Below are positions 8,796 to 17,212 of a stretch of DNA of 39,997 bases, piece by piece. The stretch is from NCBI GenBank assembly GCA_903854475.1, contig CAINWP010000026.1, positions 1-39,997 of the forward strand, given 5' to 3'. A program made the translations under genes and the position numbers. Origin of the DNA: an uncultured Verrucomicrobiota bacterium. GTDB lineage: Bacteria > Verrucomicrobiota > Verrucomicrobiia > Limisphaerales > UBA9464. Below the pieces are notes generated by a model that saw nothing but the letters and a program-made list of their open reading frames with translations, made no database searches and was not told the origin of the DNA. Positions within the stretch are counted from its first letter, which is position 1, and each line of letters starts with the position of its first letter.

Positions 8796-8811
8796 GCCAG
8801 CACTGAGCCAG
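8790..8811. repeat. 11-bp exact tandem duplication across the amtB stop
   Basis: CACTGAGCCAG occurs at 8790-8800 and again at 8801-8811. The first copy contains the last amtB codon and its TGA stop. It looks like a small slippage duplication; the second TGA is in a different frame. Confidence 0.85.
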
Positions 8812-8821
8812 ACGCACTCAA

Positions 8822-8853
8822 TCGGGTCGGTGGCGATCATGCCCCCGACCCGA
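8822..8853. terminator. Stem-loop between convergent genes (possible bidirectional terminator)
   Basis: TCGGGTCGG (8822-8830) and CCGACCCGA (8845-8853) form a perfect 9-bp GC-rich stem with a 14-base loop. It sits between the converging ends of amtB and the minus-strand oxidoreductase. There is no T-run on either side, so it may be Rho-assisted or simply an mRNA 3'-end stabiliser. Confidence 0.45.
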
Positions 8854-8881
8854 GATGTGCGATTGAATCCAAGCCCGCGCC

Positions 8882-10075
8882 TCAGACGGGCAACGGCCAA
8901 CGGAAGGTAGACTTCAAAGGAATAGTCCGACCACTGGCCGAGGAGGCGCGAGCCGCAGTGATGATTTCCAGGACGTGGAGAGCCTGCTCTGGGGTGGCCA
9001 AGAGTTCGTGGCCCGTCGCGAGGCACTCCGCCGCGAGGGCAGCTCCCTGTTGCCACACATATCCGCCCGGTTCGGTGCTTTCCCGAACCAATTGCGGACG
9101 CTCCAACGAGGCCCATTCAACGCCCTGCGGTGCCCAATCATAACCGACCATCCCTACGTACCCGCGACTGCCGGTGATCTGGATCGTGTGCCGTTTCTCA
9201 CCACTGCCGTCATGCCCGTGGGGGTTGAAGTAGTTGAAGCCCGACTGAACATGCGAGAGGACGCCCTTGCCGTGGTCCAGTAGCACCATGGCGTTGTCTT
9301 CCTCGGTGACCTGGATCTTGCCCTTTTCGTGGATGGTCCGCTCTGGGGTGACGATGCTCAAGAGGGCCGTGACCCTCCGTACCGGTCCCAGCAGTCCGGT
9401 AAGGCTGGTGAGGTTGTAGACCGCCAGATCCGGCAGGCTGCCTCCGCCCTTTTCGTAAAAGAACGACGACCAATCCGGACCTTCGTGACCATAGAAGGCA
9501 TGAGCCGCGGCGATGCGTCCCAAATCGCCGGAGGCCACTTTGCGGGCCATGAAGGCAAACTGCGGGCTTTGCACGGTGATTGGCGCGCCCCAGAGCCGGA
9601 GTTTGCGCCGCCTCGCCATCCGAAGAAGGTCTTGGCCCGCGTCAAGACTGTTGGCGATGGGCTTCTCGCTCCATACATGCTTGCCAGCCTGAAGGGCGCG
9701 TCGGTTGATGGACTCATGGGCCTGCATGTCGGTCAGGTCGATGAGGAATTCGAACGGTTCCCCGGCCAGCATGGCCTCGATGCTCGGGTAGTGGTGGGGG
9801 ACCTGATACGCTTCGGACTGTTTCCGGGCCCGCTCCGGTCGGATGTCAGCGACACTGACCAGATCGACAAACGGACAACGCTTGAGGACAGGAAGGTACT
9901 GGTTGGAGACGCTGCCGCAGCCGATGACTCCGGTCCGGATGCGTCGGGTTCCGGGCTCCGCAGCCTTCAGCGAAGACTCCCAGGGAGCCGCCGCGAACGC
10001 TCCGGCAGTCAGTAGGGAAGCCTTGGCAAAGTCGCGACGGGAGATGGTGGCGGAGACGGGTTCGGAAGAGTTCAT
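8882..10075 (-). CDS. Tat-exported Gfo/Idh/MocA family oxidoreductase
   Basis: This is an NAD(P)-dependent sugar- or cyclitol-type dehydrogenase; the substrate is unknown. The ATG at 10075 is preferred over an upstream open extension because it places a twin-arginine motif SRRDFAK at residues 12-18, followed by a hydrophobic alanine-rich stretch. The Rossmann nucleotide-binding motif GVIGCGSVSNQY is at 49-60 and the family EKP motif (VWSEKPIANS) at about 135-144. The 397-residue length is typical. It is the last gene of the minus-strand set with the rhodanese and the second oxidoreductase, although a 135-bp gap separates it from the rhodanese gene. Confidence 0.88.
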   Translation of the reverse strand: MNSSEPVSATISRRDFAKASLLTAGAFAAAPWESSLKAAEPGTRRIRTGVIGCGSVSNQYLPVLKRCPFVDLVSVADIRPERARKQSEAYQVPHHYPSIEAMLAGEPFEFLIDLTDMQAHESINRRALQAGKHVWSEKPIANSLDAGQDLLRMARRRKLRLWGAPITVQSPQFAFMARKVASGDLGRIAAAHAFYGHEGPDWSSFFYEKGGGSLPDLAVYNLTSLTGLLGPVRRVTALLSIVTPERTIHEKGKIQVTEEDNAMVLLDHGKGVLSHVQSGFNYFNPHGHDGSGEKRHTIQITGSRGYVGMVGYDWAPQGVEWASLERPQLVRESTEPGGYVWQQGAALAAECLATGHELLATPEQALHVLEIITAARASSASGRTIPLKSTFRWPLPV

Positions 10076-10210
10076 GTGGGGTGGGGTATGTGTTTTTCGA
10101 ATAGCTCCCAGAACCGGCTCCTTCAAGGTGAGACTGAAGAGGCGGGTGCACGACGAAGGCCGCCCGAAGTAATGGATCGTGCCCGAAGCCGGGACATCGT
10201 CCCGATGGGC

Positions 10211-10645
10211 TCAGCGCCCCTTCACGGGCTTGTGTCCGGCCGCTTCCCACGCGGTGATGCCGCCCGAGAGGTTTAGTACTTTTTCAAACTTCAGGCCGTC
10301 CATCTGGACGCAAGCCTTGGCGCTGCGCCCGCCCACGGCGCAATGGACGAGGTAGGTTTTGGACTTGTCCAAACCTGCGAGCGTCTCAGCAAACTTGCCT
10401 CCCCGGATGTCCAGGTTGATGGCACCCTGCATGTGGCCGTCGGCGTATTCTTCGGCGGTGCGCACATCCAGCACCACCACCTTGGCGTCCTTCCGCAGCG
10501 TCTCCCACTCAGCGACGTCGACGTTGCGGAACCGCTTGGCGGCGGGCGCCTCGGACGGCGTCTTCGCGGCGGGTTTGTCCGCGGCGGTCGACGGGAGGCA
10601 CAGGCTGGCCAGAGAAGCGGCCAAGAGGCACAAGAGGTTCTTCAT
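10211..10645 (-). CDS. Exported rhodanese-like domain protein
   Basis: The 144-residue protein has a signal peptide (MKNLLCLLAASLASLCLPSTA), an Ala/Pro/Lys linker and one rhodanese domain (about 40-140). The domain shows VVVLDVRTAEEYADGHMQGA, the active-site cysteine C102 in the loop HCAVGGRSAKA, and GGITAWEAAGHKPV. A six-residue loop after an intact cysteine fits a sulfurtransferase. Export would place it in the periplasm. The in-frame upstream extension to 10894 has no signal and overlaps the neighbouring gene, so the start at 10645 is used. It lies 41 bp downstream of a Gfo/Idh/MocA gene. Confidence 0.88.
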   Translation of the reverse strand: MKNLLCLLAASLASLCLPSTAADKPAAKTPSEAPAAKRFRNVDVAEWETLRKDAKVVVLDVRTAEEYADGHMQGAINLDIRGGKFAETLAGLDKSKTYLVHCAVGGRSAKACVQMDGLKFEKVLNLSGGITAWEAAGHKPVKGR

Positions 10646-10686
10646 TTGTAGGGGCGGTGAGGGGCTGAGTCTGTTCGATCCGTCGT

Positions 10687-11973
10687 TCAGGAAAGCTTCC
10701 AACCGGGGCGGTAGTCGTGGTGGATCCAGCGGTCGGCCTCCGGCAGGCCTCGGGCGCGCAGGTGTTTGGCATCCCACTCGATGACCTTCCCAGTGCGGAA
10801 GGCGAGGTTGCCTAGTTGTCCGATTTCGGTCAGGTGGCAGCCGTAGGTCAACGGGGAATCGGTCTTGCCGACGCCTTTGCAGGCGGCGATCCACTCTTCG
10901 TGATGGCCGATGGAATCCGGAATGGAGCGGGGCGGGGGAGTCGAACCGCGGAACTGTTCTTCGGGCAGCAATACGTAGCGGCCGTAGTCTGCCAAGAGCA
11001 TGCCCTTGTCACCGACGAAGAGCGTGCCACCTCCCCACTTGGAAAGGTCGGGAGCTCCAGGAACCTGGGGGCGCTTGGCGCCGCTATACCAGTGCATGCG
11101 CACGGCCGGGGCATTGCCGCGGGCCGGGAAGTCATAATGAACGATCATCCACGGCGGCGCACAGTGGGCGTCGGGGGCGGGCCCCTCGGCTTGGATGCGC
11201 GTGGGCAGTGGCAGATTTAGCGCCCACACGCCCAGATCCATGTGATGGCAGCAGAAGTCCGACAGGGTGCCGCCTCCGAAATGCCACCAACGGCGCCAAT
11301 TGAAGTGAACCCACTCCGCGCTGTAGGGCATGGGTTTCACGGGCCCCAGCCAGAGGTCGTAGTCGATATTAGACGGAACGGGCTGGATACCGGGCAGCGG
11401 CTTGGTTTCCCAAACCGATCCGGTCCAGTGGTGCACTTCACGGACCGCTCCGATGGTGCCCGCGCGAATTAATTCCACCACGCGCCGGTAGTTGGAACCG
11501 GAGTGGATTTGGTTGCCGGTTTGGGTCACCAATCCAGAGTGTGTGACTTTCGCAGCCAGGGCGCGGGCCTCGGAAATGGTGTGGGTGACAGGCTTTTCGC
11601 AGTAAAGAGGACGCCCTGAAGCCAGCACCGCCGTGGCGATCACCGCATGGCTGTGATCGGGCGTGCTCACCACGATGCCGTCGAGATCGGTGCGGTCGAG
11701 CAAGCGTCGGAAGTCGGCGTACTTGGCCGCGCCTGGGTGCTTGGCTGCGGCCGCCCCGAGCCGATCCGAGTCGATGTCGCACAGCGCAACGATGTTCTGG
11801 CTGGAGACCCCCGCCAGGTTTTCTCCACCCCGTCCAGCCACTCCGATGACACCCAGGTTGAGCCGTGCGTTCGGGGACACCTTGCGGGCCACCCGTGGTG
11901 CATGGCAACCGGCCGCGGCGGCGGCTCCGGCGATGGCGGCGGAGCGAAGGAACTGACGTCGATTGAGGGACAT
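10687..11973 (-). CDS. Tat-exported Gfo/Idh/MocA oxidoreductase, possible lipoprotein
   Basis: This is a second, longer oxidoreductase of the same superfamily (428 residues). From the ATG at 11973 it begins MSLNRRQFLRSAAIAG: a twin-arginine signal at residues 4-10 followed by AAAAGC with C23, which could serve as a lipobox cysteine. The nucleotide-binding GVIGVAGRGGENL is at 41-53 and the YCEKPVTHT motif at about 124-132. The C-terminal half contains the WFGG-type text (WWHFGGGTLSDFCCHHMDL) common in PVC secreted oxidoreductases. It lies 46 bp downstream of the cytochrome/SUMF1 gene, which suggests co-transcription. Substrate unknown. Confidence 0.88.
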   Translation of the reverse strand: MSLNRRQFLRSAAIAGAAAAAGCHAPRVARKVSPNARLNLGVIGVAGRGGENLAGVSSQNIVALCDIDSDRLGAAAAKHPGAAKYADFRRLLDRTDLDGIVVSTPDHSHAVIATAVLASGRPLYCEKPVTHTISEARALAAKVTHSGLVTQTGNQIHSGSNYRRVVELIRAGTIGAVREVHHWTGSVWETKPLPGIQPVPSNIDYDLWLGPVKPMPYSAEWVHFNWRRWWHFGGGTLSDFCCHHMDLGVWALNLPLPTRIQAEGPAPDAHCAPPWMIVHYDFPARGNAPAVRMHWYSGAKRPQVPGAPDLSKWGGGTLFVGDKGMLLADYGRYVLLPEEQFRGSTPPPRSIPDSIGHHEEWIAACKGVGKTDSPLTYGCHLTEIGQLGNLAFRTGKVIEWDAKHLRARGLPEADRWIHHDYRPGWKLS

Positions 11974-12019
11974 AGTGAATTTCCTGGGGCTGCGGTTCAG
12001 TCGATACGGGTGATCCGGA

Positions 12020-13777
12020 TCACGGTTTGGGCGGCGGGAAGCTGGTCCAGCACTGTTCCATCTCGTCACGAGAAGGTACTTTCAATGGGCGTACGATGCG
12101 GAAGCCCAGGAACTGAGCATCGGTCAGGTACCACTTAGATTTGGGCAACTGAGGATCGCGCATCTTCCAGCTCGCATCACTGGCGCGACGGGTCGCACTC
12201 CGGAGGGCATCCGGTTCGTCGTCCCAAGAACCGCCGCGGGCCACATGGGGATACTCGGCGGCACCCGGGGTGTAGGGAACGTCACCCACCTTAGAGTAGT
12301 CTTCCACGTAGGCGTCCAATACCCATTCGGCCACGTTGCCGTGCATGTCGTAGAGGCCCCAGGGATTCGGCTTTTTCTTGCCCACCAGTTGGTACTTCTC
12401 ACCCGCGTTGGTAAAGTGCCACGCGTACTCACCCAGCTTGGAGTCGTCGTCGCCGAAGGAATACTTGGTGGTGGTGCCAGCCCGGCAGGCGTATTCCCAT
12501 TCAGCCTCGGTCGCCAAACGGTAGAAGTGCCCGGTCTTGGCGGTGAGCCACTTGCAGTACTTCACGGCTGCATAATGGGTCATGGAGATGGCTGGGAAGT
12601 TCTCCTTGCCCATGCCGAAACTCATCTCGACGTACGGAGTCGTCGGACGGGACACGGCGTCGGATTCCTTGCCGATGTACGGATTGACCCCGGGCTGGGC
12701 GTTGGCCGGCAGCAACTCGGGCAAAGCCAGCCAGAGTTCCCGTTCCATGCGCTCGGTAGGAACATTGGTTCCTTTTTCCAGCGAGGGAAACTGGAAGAGT
12801 TCGTACTCGTTCCAGGTGACTTCGGTTTTACCCATCCAGAACGGCTCGATCTTCACCTTGCGCTGCGGACCCTCGTCCGCCTTGCGCTTGCCCTCGGAGG
12901 CAGGGCTCCCCATCAGGAATTCGCCTGCAGGAATCGGCAGCATGTCGAATTTGACGTCGGATCCCGTGATAGGGTCGCTGTACGCCTTCATGTCGGCGGC
13001 GCTAACCTCTTTCGACACGGCCAGCACCCGGGCATGGATGGCGCTGATCATGGCGTCGTTGTCGCGGGTCATCAGGGATGCGGCCTCCTTCTGGCTGAGG
13101 GTCACACCGTCCGGCCATTCTGCGCCTTGGTCGATCCAGTTCCGGATGAGGTCGGTCTTGGACTTCGGCAGCGGCCCACCCTTCTTGGCCGGCGGCATCA
13201 AGTCGTCGTGGTCGGCCGGAAGAACGGTGCTGGTGTAGATCTTAGAGGCCTCGGCGTCACCGGGTACGATGGTCTTGGAGGCGAAGAATTCAGCCTTGGA
13301 GTCCATGCGCAGGTCCCCCTTGGCGTGGCCTTCCTTGTGACAGGTGACGCAGTGTACCTCAAAGATCGGCTTCACTTCCTTGACGAAGTCTACCTTCTGC
13401 TTTTGGGAGAGACGGAGGGATTCCGGCCATGCGGCACCCTCTTGAATCCAAGTCTTCAGGGTCTCTTGCTGCTGGGCACTGAGCCGGTCGCCCTTGGGTG
13501 GCATCAGGTCATCATGACCGTCGGGCAGAGTGGTCGTCGTGTAGATCTTGCTTTTGGCTGGGTCGCCTGGAACCAACGCGGTCCCATGCTCACCGCCTTT
13601 GATGGTGTCGGCACGGGTCACCATGACCAAGTCCGCCTTAGGCTTTTCGGTGCCATGGCACTTGAGGCAGTTCACCTCGAGGATGGGGCGGACCTGTTTC
13701 TTAAAGTCCACCGGGTCCGCCGCGTTGAGGATCAATCCCGCGGCGAGGGTGGTGGTGATGGCGACGAATCGGTTCAT
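12020..13777 (-). CDS. Duplicated planctomycete-type cytochrome c domain fused to SUMF1 domain
   Basis: The 585-residue exported protein begins with a signal peptide ([19 protein letters not shown]). Two similar cytochrome-like modules follow, about residues 23-121 and 129-226. Each has one haem-binding CxxCH (CLKCH at 37-41, CVTCH at 143-147), a SKIYT...LP..HDDLMPP segment and a WI.(E/Q)GAxWP tail, so they arose by internal duplication. From about 278 a formylglycine-generating-enzyme/SUMF1-like domain runs to the end ([42 protein letters not shown]). The SUMF1 catalytic cysteine region reads [12 protein letters not shown] without cysteine, so sulfatase activation is unlikely. It heads the likely minus-strand operon with the oxidoreductases. 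Confidence 0.88.
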   Translation of the reverse strand: MNRFVAITTTLAAGLILNAADPVDFKKQVRPILEVNCLKCHGTEKPKADLVMVTRADTIKGGEHGTALVPGDPAKSKIYTTTTLPDGHDDLMPPKGDRLSAQQQETLKTWIQEGAAWPESLRLSQKQKVDFVKEVKPIFEVHCVTCHKEGHAKGDLRMDSKAEFFASKTIVPGDAEASKIYTSTVLPADHDDLMPPAKKGGPLPKSKTDLIRNWIDQGAEWPDGVTLSQKEAASLMTRDNDAMISAIHARVLAVSKEVSAADMKAYSDPITGSDVKFDMLPIPAGEFLMGSPASEGKRKADEGPQRKVKIEPFWMGKTEVTWNEYELFQFPSLEKGTNVPTERMERELWLALPELLPANAQPGVNPYIGKESDAVSRPTTPYVEMSFGMGKENFPAISMTHYAAVKYCKWLTAKTGHFYRLATEAEWEYACRAGTTTKYSFGDDDSKLGEYAWHFTNAGEKYQLVGKKKPNPWGLYDMHGNVAEWVLDAYVEDYSKVGDVPYTPGAAEYPHVARGGSWDDEPDALRSATRRASDASWKMRDPQLPKSKWYLTDAQFLGFRIVRPLKVPSRDEMEQCWTSFPPPKP

Positions 13778-13923
13778 GGAGTTTTGTCGGAGGAGAGGAT
13801 ACCGCCGGGCCGGTTGCCGGTGTCAAATGCGGTGACGCCCCGGAAGCACGAAAGCTTCAACGGGGATTGTAGGTTTTTTTTTGCCGGTAAACCGATCGAA
13901 GCGGACGGCAGTCGAGGCGTGAT

Positions 13924-14700
13924 CTATTGCCCCCCACCGATCTTGGGATCGAGCCAGGGGGTCGCTCCCCAATACCAACGGGAACTCTTGAGCAGTTCGA
14001 CGTGTCCCTCGCCAAAGGCGACCACGCTCTTTCCTGTATGACGCAACTGGGGCCCGCCCCAGTTCGGGTCGTCCGAGGTGACGCAGCCGCCGCAAGGGGC
14101 GTCGTTAATGGGATCGTGCAGCACCCAGGCACCTGCTTTCTCTGGGGATTTTTCGGTCACACACTTCAGTGGATCCTTCGCGTCCGAGCTCTTGGGCTTG
14201 GTGCCGCCATCGGTAATGACCACGGTCGCCGAAGGGGAAGCCATACTGGAATCTTTCACCGAGGCGTAGTCCTTGACGTCCCAAACGTTTGGCCAATCGC
14301 ACCCGCCTACTTTAAAGTTCATCGAGTAGTTGGAAATCATCTTGTCCGGTTGATCCGAGGCGTAGATGGCCCAGCTCTTCTTGAACCCCGGGGTCTTGGT
14401 GGGGCAAATGACGATGTTGGTCGTCTGCAAGTAGGGCTTGAGGAAGTTGAACCACAGTCGACGGTTCACGTTGTCACCCCGGACCCAGAACGTGGGCGTG
14501 AAGTATCCTTGGTTGTCCGAAGCGTAGAGAGCTTCCGAGATCATCACTTGCCTGAGGTTGCTCAGACAGTTGGATGATTTGGCCTTTTCCTTGGCTCGTG
14601 CCAAGGCCGGCAGGAGCATCCCGGCGAGGATGGCGATGATGGCGATGACCACGAGCAATTCGATCAGGGTGAAACCTGTCTGACGCCGGCGGGGATTCAT
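13924..14700 (-). CDS. Type II secretion-like pseudopilin with H-x9-EG tail
   Basis: The protein starts [20 protein letters not shown], a type III (prepilin) signal with the cleavage site G9|F10 and E14 at the +5 position, followed by one hydrophobic helix. The 258-residue length and the tail [18 protein letters not shown] plus [11 protein letters not shown] match the pseudopilin class, abundant in Verrucomicrobiota and Planctomycetes, that usually ends in H-x9-DG. Here the pair is EG. These proteins are often present in dozens of copies per genome and their role is unclear. It is transcribed divergently from ruvA. Confidence 0.9.
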   Translation of the reverse strand: MNPRRRQTGFTLIELLVVIAIIAILAGMLLPALARAKEKAKSSNCLSNLRQVMISEALYASDNQGYFTPTFWVRGDNVNRRLWFNFLKPYLQTTNIVICPTKTPGFKKSWAIYASDQPDKMISNYSMNFKVGGCDWPNVWDVKDYASVKDSSMASPSATVVITDGGTKPKSSDAKDPLKCVTEKSPEKAGAWVLHDPINDAPCGGCVTSDDPNWGGPQLRHTGKSVVAFGEGHVELLKSSRWYWGATPWLDPKIGGGQ

Positions 14701-14812
14701 GGAATGAGTGTTTAATGGGAAATTCCTCGTTTGTCGTTATCGAAGATGAGGGTTTGAGATTTTTTACCCTCGGACTTGATTCCCGGGTCACGAAACCGCA
14801 TTCCCGCCGGAG

Positions 14813-15436
14813 GTGATCACGTTTTTGAGAGGCAAGTTGGTTGAGGCCTTACCCACCCAGGTGGTGGTAGAGGTTCAGGGCGTGGGATACGAGGTCCTGG
14901 TTCCACTGTCCTCCTACGATCGTCTTCCGGCCCCGGGGGCCGAAGTGCTTCTTTTGACTCATCTGGCCATTCGGGAAGACGCGCACCTGTTATACGGATT
15001 TCTGACGGCAGCCGAGCGGGACCTTTTTCGACTGCTCATTCACACGGTCAGTGGCATTGGCCCGAAGATCGCCTTGGGCGTCCTGAGTGGGATGAGTATC
15101 ACCTCCTTCCGCAGTGCGGTGGCCGCGGGCGATGTTAAGGCCCTCTCGTCGGTCCAGGGGGTGGGACGCAAGACCGCCGAGCGAATCGTGGTGGAACTCC
15201 GGGACAAGTTGGGAGGCTTTGGTTCGGTCGGATCTGTTTCGTCGCCGATGTCGGGAGCCTCCGCGGCTGCGGTTTCCCGTGAAGACATTCGGGGAGTCGA
15301 CGCCGTGGCTGCTCTTATGGCGTTGGGAGTCAAACCGCTCGAGGCGCATGATTCAGTTCGAGCCGCCCTGGCTATGCTGGGTGCAGAGGCCACGGTCGAG
15401 CAGTTGATTCGGGCGAGCCTGCGTCGCAATGCCTGA
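14813..15436 (+). CDS. ruvA: Holliday junction branch-migration protein RuvA
   Basis: RuvA binds four-way junctions and loads the RuvB motor. The 207-residue protein has family length. An N-terminal OB fold (MITFLRGKLVEALPTQVVVE, GVGYEVLVPLSSYD) is followed by tandem helix-hairpin-helix motifs TVSGIGPKIALGVLSGM and SVQGVGRKTAERIVVEL, then a flexible linker and the C-terminal RuvB-binding three-helix domain. The start is GTG at 14813, which gives the canonical MI-x-FLRG beginning; the GGAGG overlaps it too closely to act as a normal ribosome binding site. It overlaps the next gene by 8 bases. ruvB and ruvC are not adjacent. Confidence 0.95.
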   Translation: MITFLRGKLVEALPTQVVVEVQGVGYEVLVPLSSYDRLPAPGAEVLLLTHLAIREDAHLLYGFLTAAERDLFRLLIHTVSGIGPKIALGVLSGMSITSFRSAVAAGDVKALSSVQGVGRKTAERIVVELRDKLGGFGSVGSVSSPMSGASAAAVSREDIRGVDAVAALMALGVKPLEAHDSVRAALAMLGAEATVEQLIRASLRRNA

Positions 15437-16142
15437 ACCGATGACCCCCAAATCCGAGTCTAAACGTGCTGTTTCAGGGTTGGTGGTTCCAGAGGCTGCT
15501 CGCTGGCATGGCCGTTTGGCTGCTTGGATCATCGTGATGCTCGCTCGATTGCTGGCCTCAAGTCTGCGGTGGCATTGGACCGACCATTCATTCTTCAATG
15601 ATACGAGCACCGAGCAGAGGGCCATATTCGCTATCTGGCACAATCGACTGGCCTTGTCCTTGATCCTTTACCATCGCCACGTCGCCCGCTGCGGACGGCG
15701 GCGGCGTCTGGCGGCGTTGGTTAGTGCGAGCCGGGATGGTGGCTTGCTGGCCCGGGTGCTCGAGCTCTTTGATGTCGTCGGAATTCGCGGGTCCTCGAGC
15801 CGCCGGGGTGCGCCGGCATTGCGCGAATTGGTCTCCGCGGCCTCCAAGGGGTGTGATCTGGCTGTGACCCCCGATGGCCCCCGAGGGCCCCGTTATGAGC
15901 CGCATCCTGGGGTCATCTCCTTGGCTCAGATTACCCAACTCCCCATCGTTCCGGTTTCCTTTCGACTCCGTTGGAAATGGACCCTTCGCAGCTGGGACCG
16001 CTTTCAAATTCCCATCCCGTTCAGTCGATGTGAGGTGGTCTTTGGGGAACCAATATGGGTGCCCCGGTCTACCGATGAAGCCGGACGCGAACTAAGTCGG
16101 ATTCTCCTGAAGGAACGCCTCGTGGCCCTCACTCGGGACTGA
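15429..16142 (+). CDS. DUF374 family lysophospholipid/lipid A-type acyltransferase
   Basis: The 237-residue protein belongs to the DUF374 (LPLAT-like) family of membrane-associated acyltransferases. The family motif AIWHNRLAL lies near residue 70. VSASRDGGLLARV and the substrate-loop motif TPDGPRGPRYEPHPG follow, and QLPIVPVSF lies near the C-terminus. A hydrophobic N-terminal helix (LAAWIIVMLARLLASSL) anchors it. It probably acylates a lipid A or phospholipid precursor, but the exact acceptor cannot be read from sequence. Its ATG overlaps the ruvA stop, indicating translational coupling. Confidence 0.85.
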   Translation: MPEPMTPKSESKRAVSGLVVPEAARWHGRLAAWIIVMLARLLASSLRWHWTDHSFFNDTSTEQRAIFAIWHNRLALSLILYHRHVARCGRRRRLAALVSASRDGGLLARVLELFDVVGIRGSSSRRGAPALRELVSAASKGCDLAVTPDGPRGPRYEPHPGVISLAQITQLPIVPVSFRLRWKWTLRSWDRFQIPIPFSRCEVVFGEPIWVPRSTDEAGRELSRILLKERLVALTRD

Positions 16143-16184
16143 CCTCGAGACGGCTCTCGTCGAAGAGTTCGACAGTCGCTTCTA

Positions 16185-16772
16185 TCACTTGCGTTTCAGT
16201 TGTTTCTTGGTCGCAGCCTGAAGCGTGTCCACCTCGTCCCGTACCTCGGAGCGATTCTTGGAATCCATCCGGTCAATGAAAAGGACTCCATTGAGGTGAT
16301 CTACCTCGTGCTGAATGGCTCGAGCTAAAAGCCCCCCCGCCTTGAACTCGAAGCTCTCGTTACGGTCGTTGATACCCCGAACCTCTACCTCGGCCGTTCG
16401 GCAGACGTCTCCGTAGATTTCAGGAAAACTGAGGCAACCTTCTGGTCCGGCCACGACTTCCCCGACAGGGCGGATCGTCGGGTTGATGAGCACCAAGGGC
16501 ATGAATGCATCGACATCGGCCGGTTGCCCAGAGATCCACAATTGGCTGGCACGGTCCTTAACGCCTCGGACATCGATCACCGCCAGTTGGAGAGCCAGAC
16601 CAACCTGCTGGGCCGCCAGTCCGATTCCGTTCGACTGGTACATTGTATCGAACATGCCGGCGATGGTGCTGCGCAGGGTATCATCCACGGATTCAATGCG
16701 CACTCCGCGCTGGCGAAGGATGGGGTCTCCATAGTGGACCACGGTGAACTTCATGGGAGAAGGCTGGCTCAA
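16185..16772 (-). CDS. def: Peptide deformylase
   Basis: Peptide deformylase removes the N-formyl group from nascent proteins. All three metal and active-site motifs are present: GIGLAAQQVG (Q56), EGCLSFPE (C113) and QHEVDHLNG (H155, E156, H159). The length of 195 residues is typical of type 1 enzymes. Two starts are possible. The TTG at 16772 has an AGGA eight bases upstream. The ATG at 16754 (MKFTVVHYGDPILR) better matches the family N-terminus but has no ribosome binding site. fmt, its usual partner, is absent. Confidence 0.94.
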   Translation of the reverse strand: MSQPSPMKFTVVHYGDPILRQRGVRIESVDDTLRSTIAGMFDTMYQSNGIGLAAQQVGLALQLAVIDVRGVKDRASQLWISGQPADVDAFMPLVLINPTIRPVGEVVAGPEGCLSFPEIYGDVCRTAEVEVRGINDRNESFEFKAGGLLARAIQHEVDHLNGVLFIDRMDSKNRSEVRDEVDTLQAATKKQLKRK

Positions 16773-16859
16773 AAGTTAGTTCCTGCCTAGTCCACGGACG
16801 CTCGGTTTGTCGGATGATTGGTCGGATTGCATGGATCGCTGGAGGGTGAATCTGATGGT

Positions 16860-16955
16860 TCAAGCACCTCGACACCGGCACCTGAGCCATGGTTGAAGAG
16901 GGTGGTCAGCTCCGATGAGGCGAGAGACTTTCTTAAAAAACTCGCAGGTGCTTGA
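16860..16955. repeat. Separated 10-bp inverted repeat upstream of rpmH
   Basis: TCAAGCACCT at 16860-16869 is the exact reverse complement of AGGTGCTTGA at 16946-16955. The right arm overlaps the -35 box of the proposed rpmH promoter. The spacing (76 bp between arms) suggests either looping by a regulator or chance; it is too far apart for a simple hairpin. Confidence 0.4.
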
Positions 16956-16979
16956 CTCAAATCGTCCACTGGCTAATCT
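16952..16979 (+). promoter_or_regulatory. Probable sigma-70 promoter of the rpmH-rnpA-yidD-yidC cluster
   Basis: TTGACT (16952-16957) and TAATCT (16974-16979) are separated by 16 bp, 40 bp before the rpmH start. The -35 matches consensus at five of six positions; the -10 is weak. It is the best promoter candidate in the 247-bp gap between def and rpmH. Confidence 0.45.
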
Positions 16980-17019
16980 GCGCGGCTCCGCGGGCCAGCA
17001 CGTCAGCGGATCTACAGCG

Positions 17020-17157
17020 ATGAAACGTCAGTACCAACCGTCGAAAATCCGCCGTCAGCGTCAACACGGTTTCCGTGCCCGCTCGGCAACCAGAAGTGGC
17101 CGCGCCATCCTCAACAACCGTCGTCGCATTGGTCGTCGGCGCCTGACTCCAGTGTGA
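17020..17157 (+). CDS. rpmH: Ribosomal protein L34 (bL34)
   Basis: The 45-residue basic protein begins [18 protein letters not shown] and contains [20 protein letters not shown], a typical bL34. The open frame extends upstream to 16915, but only the ATG at 17020 gives the family N-terminus. It heads the conserved rpmH-rnpA-yidD-yidC-khpB order. dnaA, often next to rpmH, is not here: the upstream neighbour is def on the other strand, and no DnaA-box cluster is visible. Confidence 0.96.
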   Translation: MKRQYQPSKIRRQRQHGFRARSATRSGRAILNNRRRIGRRRLTPV

Positions 17158-17212
17158 GTCGCTCGGATTGGTCGGGCCAATCGGGTCACAGTTTGCCGCG
17201 ATCCCTGCCGCA

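Noticed and set aside
12245-14041. 598-codon open frame on the plus strand, antisense to the cytochrome/SUMF1 gene
   Set aside because: It covers the antisense of a clearly recognised protein, runs past its end into the pseudopilin gene and shows no domain. GC-rich coding DNA often leaves the opposite strand open.
16773-17019. Chromosomal origin next to rpmH
   Set aside because: No DnaA boxes, no AT-rich unwinding region and no dnaA nearby.
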